Positions 48,501-59,300 of a stretch of 64,000 nucleotides of DNA are shown here, in pieces (positions within the stretch are counted from its first letter, which is position 1; each line of letters starts with the position of its first letter). The translations under genes were made by a program, and so were the position numbers. The DNA is from Apodemus sylvaticus (lineage: Eukaryota; Chordata; Mammalia; Rodentia; Muridae), in assembly GCF_947179515.1 (NCBI RefSeq), contig NC_067477.1:119098562-119162561 (forward strand), given 5' to 3'. A model generated the notes under the pieces. It was given only the letters and a program-made list of their open reading frames with translations, had not been told where the DNA came from and did not search any database.

Positions 48501-50356
48501 CTCAATGAAGCCAATTCCTTAAAAAGACATATGTACTGAGCTGGGTGTGGTGGAGCATATCTGCAATCCCAGGCCTTGGGAGACAGAGGCAAGAGAATTA
48601 GGAGTTGAGGGCTAGCCTTGGTTACATAGTGGAGTAGAGGTCAGCCTGGGCTACCTCAGACCCTGTCACAAAACAAAATTGAAAGGCAGGTGATCAAAGG
48701 GCACATGGCCAACATGAGGACCCAACGCAAGATGGTTCCAGTCTGTGGGCAGGCACTGACCAACACGCGTGGTGCCATCCCTGTCCCTCACGTGGAGAAT
48801 TTACACACCCTGGATTAAACCGACAGGTACAGAGGCTGTAAAGTAAAAGCACTGATATACTGCAACTTTTAATAGGCCCAAGTCAGGCTCCAGGGCATGC
48901 ATAGTGCTGAGCCCCTAAGGGCCCTGGGGAGGTGAGGACCTCCCCTCACTCTCTCATCCCCCAGCAAGCTTCTTCCGACCCCTCAGGCCCACCCTCCCTC
49001 ACCACGCTCTTCTCTCCAATGTCCTCAGCTCTTCCATCTCATCTCCCCGCCCCTCCAGGGCCCAGGGCCTCTCCTGGCAGCTGTTTCCACGACTCCGAGT
49101 CCACACAGGTCTCACAGGTCTCAGACCTGAGAGAGCAGGTCCTGCTATCCTCCTGCCTTCCTAAGTCCTCTGTGGGCCAGTGGTCAGGTGAGCCCAGTCT
49201 GTGATGTTGCCGTGAACAACACGCAAGTGGCAGCCCTTGGCGGTCGCATTCTTTCAGAGCGCTGGGTTTTCACCTTTTAAGTCTGTGTTATCTCTTAGGA
49301 ACTCAGAGTAAATGCCGTGCCGCTCATGGGTTAACGGAAGGGAAGTTAGCTGTGAGACTAAATACCCCAATAATAGCAGAGTTTGCTATGAATGTGGCCT
49401 ATTACTTATCCCTTTTAACCCCGTGACAGCTCTGAGAGGCAGGTACTATGACCAACCTCATTTATAGAGGAGAAAGCCAAGATTCAGAGACGCTAAGCAA
49501 CCTGGTCAAGGTCACATAGCCAGCAGGTTTGAGGAAAGGTTTGAACACAGACCTTTGAAGATCTGACCTCTGTGTACATGGGTGCTGGGGATTCAAACTA
49601 GGGTTCTTGTGTTCCCTCCCTCTCCCTCTCTCCAGGTGAACTCACACTTATCCACGCTGATAAATGGCAGAGTAGGCAAAAGGAAAAGAGAACGATTCTC
49701 AAACTTTACTGAAGTCAGTGGCTTCTCTTCCCCACCCTTACCCCCGTCCCCCAACACTGGATACTTGGTGTCAATGATGTTTCCTACCTGGCCTCTGCTC
49801 AGGCAGAGGTGCTAGGCAGGGCAGGGCAGGGCAGGGCGGGATCCTGGACGGCTCAGTGGGTAAAGTGCTTGCTATGCAAGCATGAGGACCTGCGTGCGAA
49901 TCCCCAGTGCCCACGTAAAAGCAGTGTACCCTGTAATCTCCTAGGAGGTAGAGACGGTGTACCCCTGAAATTCACTAGCCAGCTAACTAGCCATATCGGT
50001 GAGCTCCAGGCTCGACCCTGTCTCAAAACACAAAGTGGGGAGGGCAGTGAGCTGGTACCGTGACGGAGAGTGCTTGCCACACACAAGCCTGAAAACCTGG
50101 AGTCTGAGTCCTGCAAGCCAAGACGGAAGGAGACACCTGGGTCTCAAAGAGCACCACATGCCTCCCACACACACACCACACACACCACACACAAATAGTA
50201 AAATCAGAGGGCTGGAGAGAGAGCTCGGCAGTTCAAAAATGTTTGTTTGCAAAGGACAAGCATCCAGTTCTCATGCCAGGCAGCTTATAGCCACCTGCAT
50301 CTCCAGCTCCAGGGGTCCCAACCCTCCTCTGTGGGATCACACAGGAGAGCACACAG

Positions 50357-50393
<37 letters not shown>

Positions 50394-53300
50394 CATATAA
50401 AGTACGGTTCTGAAAAGAAAATTAAATGGTGGTGAGTTGTCAATTGGAATATGGCATTGTCCTCTCGCCTCCTTTTGTAGGAGCACATATGGATACATGT
50501 ACCTGAATGCAACACCCACACGTGTCCATACACTACCCCCCCAAAGAGAGAGGAGGGGAAGAGAGGAGGAGGAGGAGGAGCATTGACAGACTGATCAAAG
50601 CCTGGACTCCATGCATATGACAGTCACTAGGCAGAGGAGGAGTGGGAGCACTGACAGACTGAGGAGCCAGGCGATCAAAGCCTGGGCTCCATGCATATGA
50701 CAGTCACTAGGTGGAGGAGGAGTGGGAGCACTGACAGACTGAGGAACCAGCAATCAAAGCCTAGGCTCCATGCATATGACAGTCACTAGGTGGAGGAGGA
50801 GTGGGAGCACTGACAGACTGAGGAGTCAGCCCTAAAGCCTGGGTTCTATGCTCAGGACCATTATCCTAACAGTCACTAGGTGCTAGAACGGCCCACAGGG
50901 CCCAGTGTTTAGTAGACAAATAAGCCCTTCCTCATGTGACACTGAGGCACGCTTCTGTGGCATGGAGATTCAAGCGGAGCCCTGGGCCCTGGTTATGCTT
51001 TCAAAAGGAATGTTCTCTGTAAGCAGCGTGAGTCAACCCTGTGCTGTCTCCCTGGTGACAAAAGCACAGCAGCAAGCCTTCTGCAAAGCAAACACCCAGC
51101 ACGCTCTGCGCTCTGCTCCGTGCAGGAAGTCAATGAACCCAGTCAGGCATTGCAGCTTTCATTACCTGGGTTCCTGTCAACAACAGAGAGCCCAGAGAAA
51201 ACAACCACTGCGTGAGGGGCCCTGACAGCCAGCTCTCCAGCGTCGAAATACAGGGTTTTTGTTGTTGTTATTGGGTTTTTTGTTTTGTTTTGTTTTTGAT
51301 TCAAGGATATGAGACAAGACAGAAAAGCAGAAGAAGCAGACAGAGTTGTTCACACTGCTGCGAGCCACTCTGCATGCACGACGCTCATGTCCCTGAAAGA
51401 CAGGAGGTGGAACTGGAGCCAGCAGGGACAGAGCTTGCTGTGTAGAGTAGATGAGTTCCTCTGGCCCCTGTAACAGTGCAGTGCTTAGATCTCCTCAGGA
51501 ATGGTCTGATCTAGGTCCTTCCAGAAACTCTCTAGCCTGTGCCCAAGGGTGTGAGGATGACAGGAGATGATGCACCCAGGGATGCTGAGGGTACCAAGGT
51601 TGTGACCCAGCAGGGTCCTAGACACTGTTCCCCTTGCAGATCCCCATATCAACTTACTGAGCTCTGGCGCCTTCTTCTGCCACATTTAATCCTGCTGTGT
51701 TCTTTGAGGAACCCGTGGAGAATCCAAGGATGGAAGGGTTGAACTTCCTCAGGATGTCTTTAAAGAGGGGTGAAGCAGAGAGCACAGGTGAAAGGAGCTG
51801 AGGCGGGCATGCAGTTTGGAGGCGCTGGTGTGTGGCATGTGCGGGAGGAGGGGTTCCAGTTCTTTCTGGAACTGGCTGATTTCCTGCCCTCTTCCCCCCA
51901 ACTGTAGACAGAAGCCCTTAGCCTCAGTGAGGGTTATGATGGTGCCAGGACATTTTGGTGTGGGCTACTTACTGGGCAGTGTGGTAATGGTCTCCAATTT
52001 TCCATCTCCTCCAATACTAAGGAAGAGAAAGGAACTTTGTCAATCAGTGTCACACTGACCTGCTGCCTCCTGGGCTGTCCAGGCTGGGAGTCAGGCCAGA
52101 GGAATCCTGCCCCTGAGACATTTCTCCTTCCACCCTCAGGGGTGACACAAGCATCACCCAGTCTCCTCGGACATCAGAGTTGGGCCATGCAGACCTAGGC
52201 CTACCCCTGGGCAGGTGGGAACCCATTTCCCACGCCTCTTTTGTTTGTTCTGTTTTGTTGAGACAGGGTTTCTTTCTGTAGCTCTGGCTGTTCTGGAATT
52301 CTCTGTAGACCAGCCTGGCTTTGAACTCACAGAGATCTGCCTGCCTCTGCCTCCCAAGTGCAGGGCTTAAAGGCGTGTGACACCAGTACCTGGCTTCTTA
52401 TACCTCTTTAGGGACTTTCGTCTGTAGAGAGGGAGCCAAGAGCCCTCTTACCTCCAAGACAGCCCCCTCCAGGGGGTGGCCTCACTGTTGGACTCACTTG
52501 GTCGTGCTCCTGTGGCTGTCTGTGGAGAGCAAAGAGAAGCATTAAAAAGGGTTCCCTGTGGTGATCCCTGTGGTGATGCAGCTAGAGGACCTCTGGCCCT
52601 CAAATTGCTGCTGGTATTTAGATTAGTCTTTGCTAGGGAAGGTCCCACTCTTTCCTATATTCTGCTCTCTTCTCTGCTGTCTGCATTCCCCCGACTCTCA
52701 CTCTGTCCCGCTGATTCCTTCTGACACCCTCCCCCAGCCGCAGTGAAGGTCCTTTAAGTTGTTCATCATATTCTTGGGGACATTCACATGCCTGCAATGG
52801 ACAACACTGGCGTCCCATCTGACCTCACAGGTGCCACAGGCTCCCGTCCTGCTTTTCTGCACCTTTCTACCATTTGCCCCTGACTCTGACACTTCCACGT
52901 GTCTATCTTACCTCTGGGTCTAAAGCAAAACACCATCCCCAATATGGACACCATAATCCAGCATCCACTTCCTGTCCCTCTGTTTGCTTCCCACTTTTCT
53001 TTTTCCTCTGAGACAGGGTTTCTCTGTGTGGCCCTGGCTGTTCTGGAGCTCACTGTGTAGACCAGACTGGCCCTGAACTCAGAAATCTGCCTGCCTCTGC
53101 TTCCAAGCGCTGGGATTAAAGGCGTGTGCCACCACCGCCTGGCGCTTTCTGGTGGAGCCTCAGATGGAAGCACACAGGCCTGTCAGATGGAGGTGCACAG
53201 GCCTGTCAGATGGAGGTGCACAGGCCTGTCAGATGGAGGTGCACAGGCCTGTCAGATGGAGGTACACAGGCCTGTCAGATGGAGGTGCACAGGCCTGTCA

Positions 53301-56300
53301 GATGGAGGTGCACAGGCCTGTCAGATGGAGGTGCACAGGCCTGTCAGATGGAGGTGCACAGGCCTGTCAGATGGAGGTGCACAGGCCTGTCAGATGGAGG
53401 TGCACAGGCCTGTCAGATGGAGGTGCACAGGCCTGTCAGATGGAGGTACACAGGCCTGCCACTGCTTCAGAGCCTGAGGGCTTGAGCTCCTCTGCTCAGT
53501 CCCTGTTGTCCCTGCCTTCTTCCTTCCTGGAGCTGATCCTCCTCCTCCCCAGCCCCAGAGACCTCAGCTCTATTCTCCCCTATCTTTGACCACACTTCTC
53601 CCTGCTGTCCCCTCCAACTCAGGGTCAAAGCCAAATGCCTCCCCGGCAGCAGCGACATCACGCTCTGCAGCCCACCTCCCCCTTTTACTTCATCTTCCTT
53701 CAATTTCTTTTCTATGAAGATTTCTGAAGCTGTCTTCTTTTATTTTTCTTAATAATAATAAAAGAGAAGCATTCTACCTTTGCATTTACCAAAGTAACAG
53801 GAATCTTTCCCCAAGGCTTGGGGTACAACTCAGCTAATAGGGTACTTGCCTGGTATCTATGAAGACCTGGGATGGGTTCTCAGTGCTGGGTTTGGTAATA
53901 TATACCCATAATCCCAGCACCCCATGGATGGGGCATAAAGATTAGGAGTTTCAGAAAGTCTGAGGCTAGCCTGGGCTACTTGAGATCCTCTCTCAAATTA
54001 AACAATCAATATTGCCTGAGTTGTACCTAAGCTCATGCCTGTAATGCCAGCACTTGAGAAACTAAGGGCTTGCTACAAGTTTGAGGCTAGCCTGGGCTAC
54101 AGAACAAGCTGGAGGCAGTCAGGACTATTTATTGAGACCCCTGAGTTCAACTCACAAAATAAAATGGAAAGAATCATGGGCCTGACAATCTTCTTCAACT
54201 ATTTCCCCTGCCCCCATGCACGTGCCCCACCAGGGTAAAGTCATGGTTGGCCCCACCCTTCTCTACTTTCCCATGTCCACAGCACAATTAAAATGCCTTC
54301 ATTTCCACGTGGGGTGGTTTTGTTTCCGCAGGAGTAGACATGAGTTGCGAAAGTGCCACGTGTCACCTATTCATTCACGAGTCTCCTCCCTGGAAGCTTC
54401 CTGTCTCAGCCAGAGGGCTATGGTGGTCCCACTCTTCCTGTTAGAATTGCTGCCCGTGGTGCTCACAGCAGTAACTAAACAGCAGAGCAATGGAACGGGG
54501 CCAGGACCGCGTTGGGTTTCCTTCTATCCCCGAGAAACATGTCCTTCAGTAGGGTGAGGGGCTCTGGGGGAATGTGCAGATTAGACTATTACTCTTTAAG
54601 AGTGGGTGGATGGAGTTGCGTTCAGGCAACATGTGTAATTCTGACAATGTTGGGGAGCAGAGGGGTAGAGGGGACCTTGTGCACACGGTGAAGGTCAAGT
54701 AGGGGGAAGGAAGATGGCGGCTGGGATACGCAATTCAGGCCTGGAAGGGCCTCCCTTGCTGGACCTGGATCCCTTCAGCTTTGGTGCTGAAGAGGACTGA
54801 CTCTGCACAGCCAGGCTAAGCTCTGAGGAGCCCACGCTGGCCTGTGGCTTAGTACTCACCGTCAGAAAGTCACCCATGGCTGCCACCACCTTGATGTCCG
54901 CTGGTCGGAGTTCATGAACTGGAAGAAACAGGCAAGAGGAGAGTGTGCAGATGCAGGCTTGGTGTTACACCGAGGCTGCCCTAGCCCGCAGGTCCCTGTG
55001 CTGCGCACCTCTACAGTCAGGCTTTACCAGGGCTGCCACTTCTTTTCATTCAGAACACTAAGGCTCTGAGTAACATGGGTTTGATATCTACCATCCAGTA
55101 CCCCACGGGTGGCCCCGCAGAGTTCCAGTGTGCGTCGTGTGGAATGAGCAGCTAGGACCACATCCCTAGCTGTACTTGTCTCACCAATCAGGGAGGCCTG
55201 AGGAGCTGTGTTTAAACTTCAAAGAGACTGACTAAAGCCTTACTGGGGGGATAGGCCTGAGCCCTCCATGAGGGAGTTCAGCAGTCACTGCAGAGCAGCT
55301 TCTGGGACCTCCAAGCATCCCGGCCTTGCACTGGAACCCACGAGTCAAGGTCCACTCAGGACTCCAGGCACCTACAGGCCTGGCACCCAACATGGGATTC
55401 AGTGTAGGAGGTGGTGGTTCCGCTTACCTGAGGTGGGTACCTTGCTGGAAGGGTTCTTCTCTGTGCATAGGAAGTCACTGCCCCAGTTCTAAGTCAGGGG
55501 GAAGAAGGTAAGGGCCATTACTCACATGCAGGCAAAGTGCACCTAGAAAGAATCAGCCAAGGACCCTAGAAATACACTGCTGGAGCTGCTCTCAGATGGC
55601 TGGGCATGGTTATTGGTAGGTGTGGAAAAGGAAATTGGAAAGAAGTGAGTTTCTGCTTACACACACACACATACACACAAAACACACACCACACACAAAC
55701 ACACACACCACACACAAACACACACACACACACACAACACACACACGAAACACTTACCACGCACCATACACACATACACAAGCACAGTCTTTCCCTTCCT
55801 GACCTATCTACATTGGTATAGAGCCAGCAGTCACAAAGTAAGAGAGAAAACAGTGAATTCTTACAAAAAGTAGTCCTGCAAAGGACACAGATCTTACACA
55901 TTCAACACAAGAGATTCTACATGTCTAATATGAGATATTTTCCATGTCTAACATGAGCGCTTTGGTGGGTGTTATTAATGTTAAGCTGATTGACATTAAT
56001 TATGATGCTAGAGTCTAAACAACCATCCGTTAAAATATTTTTAGAAAAATGCTGAAGTTGTATAATTGCTAGGCTCCTGGCTTCTGCACAGCTTCACTAA
56101 GGACTGTTTTCCTTGTGCCTAGTTAACCCTGAGCCATCAACTCCTGTGTACAGAAATGAACGCCTGTCCTGCTGGAAACTTTAGTCAACTGCCCTCGTCT
56201 CTAATACAGAGTGGATTTTCCAGGTGCCAGAGGAGTCGGGGTGTGGTGGAGGGGTAGAGGGAGGTCACAGAATCCAGGGGAGCCCGCAGAGAACTGACTT

Positions 56301-59300
56301 TCCCCAAACACGTGCACACTAAGGGTGCAGCAGCGCCTCCCCACAATGGTTTGACTGATTTTCTCAGAGTGTGAGTGAGTGACCACCTCCAAAAGGTCAT
56401 CTGACGTCAGGTCAGGCCTTCTTAAAACAACTCTCCTGAGCAACCGAGGAGGAACTGTCAATCAAACAGAGCTTTCACTTTGAAGGGGGAGGGAGTGTAA
56501 ACTGTCAATCAAAACACAACTCTCACCTCAAAGGGATTAGGAGTGACTATTCTAGCCCCCACCCCAAAAAACAAAGAGAAAAGAAAAAAGAGTGACCTCG
56601 GCCCAGGGACATAGATTTAGGTTGCCCCAAATAACATGTCCAATGAAGTAGTTCTGTGAAGTTTTTATAGTCACAGAACAAAAGAAATACATTGATGGAA
56701 ACATTAGATGTTGGATTATGGTAAAGAAGGAAAATGTCCTCTTGGATGCTATCTGATGACATTTTTAGCTTTTGGGTTGATGGAAGCTAGTGGTCTGTTT
56801 AGATAATGTGGGCTTTTTTTTTTTTAAAGTCTCCCCTAATAATCATAAGGATTTGGGTTGAGCACAGAGTTGGAAAATGAATAGCTACTAAGAGGACTAA
56901 AGATAGCACAAGATAATATGGCCCTGGATCTGCAACATTCTAACTCTGTGTTTGTGACATTCTGATCATTCAACTTTGAAGAATCTTTAACCGAACTGTG
57001 GCTTTCCTGGGGAGGGGCCTTCTAACAGTCTCTTAAACATTTGCTTCACATAATATATTAGTTTACTCCACGGGCTACTCAGTAGATCACAGTGATGTCA
57101 TCAGCTGTTTAGACATTTCATGGGAGTTAAAAAAAAAAAAAAACCAAGCAGATGGGAAAGTTACATTTGGGAAATGTGAGTCTGTAAAAAGAAAGTTCTA
57201 GAGCCACCAGTGTCATAGAACTCTCTAATAGTCAAGCATGTTCTATCAGGGTCGACATACAGATCGGACCTGTCACAAAGGAGAGGACACTGGGTTGTGA
57301 CCTCAACCAGGCTCCCAGGATACGGCCATCTTGCTGTATGTATACCAAGTAGGTGCAGAATAACACTTTGTAACAAAGCTAGTGTTGATGTTGCCTATTT
57401 TAAGCAACAATCTATTAAAGCAAGCCCATACCCTTTTTAATGTTGGCCAACAGGGGAAAGAAAGATCCCTGAGACTGAAGAACCAGGAGAACAGGTCCTA
57501 CCCCACCCTGCATACTACTGCCCATCCCCCACTCAGCATGTTGGCTGCCCCTCTCTGCCAGGTTGACAAGACTCTCAGTCACACAGGAATTTGGTCACTC
57601 GTTCAAGCAGGACCTGAGTTAACCTGAGTTGGGTTAACGTGAGTCAGAACCCAGAGTCCGAAGGTGACAGTTCTTAGCCACACTGCTGAAATACTTAGGA
57701 TGTTAGGATGTCACACTTGACAGCCCCTTGCCGCTTCCACAGAGGCTATTCTCAGAGCTTCAGGTGGCTTATGAAAGGTCTTTCCTCTAGGTGTGGCAGT
57801 TCCCGCCTCTGATCCCAACATTTAGGAGGCTGAGGCAGAAGGATCACTGTAAATTAGAGCCCAGAGATCATATTTCAAAAATCAAACCAAGACTTAAAAA
57901 GCCAGGCGTGGCGGTGGTATACACCTGCAATCCAGCACGTGGGCAGTGGAAGCAAGAGAACTTCGGGTTCAAGGTCACCCTTGGCTACTAACAAGATTTA
58001 GGTCTGCTGGGACCACATGCCACCCAATGCAAGTTTCCCCCAGTGGCTGATGTCTGGAAAAGGCTCCATGCTGTGGCTAGGGCTGGGGAACTCCTCCCAT
58101 GGTTCCCTTTACCTCTGCCGGTGTGGGCTGGCCCTGAACACCACTTTGACCTCCTTGCTCTTCACTAGCCACAGTCACAAGCCCTGACTCCAGCCAGTCT
58201 CACCTCCCTCCTCTTCCTCCCTTACAGTCATTACCTCCTGCCCACCCTGCCATCAGCCTCTGTCTCTCTCTGGCCCTCCATGCAGTTTTTGACCTGCGTG
58301 TGTCGGTTTAAATCTTCCCATCTCAGACAGGCTCAGCAACTGTGATGCATCAGAACCAGCCATCCTTCCCCTGGTACATTGTTTTCTGTCTGTCATCTCC
58401 ATCCTCTGAGCAACGGCTGTCCCTGTCCCAAAGGATCCTTTTAGCTATGTCCTAGATGCCTCAACTCAGCAGATGGGGCTCTGTAAAAGCTAAGTCCCAT
58501 CTGTTTGGTCTACCCTGACTCCCTGAAATAGTGTATGGCACATATTAGATGCTTAGTAAACAGTTGTGAATTCTATTGGGCCCTAACTACCCAGGTCAGG
58601 ACCACACCAAATGTTTCTCTAAATCCCCCACCAGCTCTCAGCCTGGATGTGAAATGTTTTGGTCTCTGCCGCGGTGGACCAGGCCTAGGTCCTTCAAGGT
58701 GCAGTGTGGCCCAGGATCTGGCAAACCATCTTTAGAGTGTCAATCCTTAAAGCCACAGGGCTCTGAGGCTCAGAGTGGGCTTGACTGATTCTTATCCAGT
58801 AAGGCTAGGGGCTTGGTATGTATGTGCGGCAGGTTCCAGTCAGGTCCCCCGCCCCAGCACAGAGATTCCTTCCCACTGAGTCTCAGGTTCCGCCTTCAGG
58901 AAGTTGGTGGCGTTTCTTGCCCCTGCCCCACCTCAACACTAATACCCACCTTCCCTTAACCCTGCTATCTCGATCTTGTAAGGCTAAGCTGTTTAATTAA
59001 AAACAACGTCTCTGAGGACAGCAAAGGTTAGTACACGCCGATCCCAGCGCTTCCTCTGCTTGGCCGCTGACGTCAGGTAGGCAACTTTGAGAACAAGTCA
59101 GGACCATCCTGGGGCCTTAGTTCCGGATTTTTTTTTTTTTTTTACATTCCAATTCCCAGTATGTAAGGCGGGTATACTTGTGTTTAAGCTAACAGTGAAA
59201 TCTGCACCACACCCCAAGTCCCTGGCAGGTGGGACTGACTTATGTCTAAGAGACACAGACATGAATGAGTCAGAGGTTACCTCAATGGCTGGCTTGGTAG

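Noticed and set aside
51485..51736. Minus-strand open frame crossing the Plb1 exon at 51658-51757 as a separate small gene
   Set aside because: Only the part within the exon matches PLB1; the rest is intron in another frame.
53161..53459. CRISPR-like array
   Set aside because: Units are contiguous with no spacers, and the genome is a mammal's.
53124..53589. Three overlapping plus-strand open frames of 117-145 codons with a repeating HRPVRWRCTGLSDGG-like motif
   Set aside because: They are the three frames of a 23-bp non-coding minisatellite in an intron of an opposite-strand gene; no start context, splice or family support.
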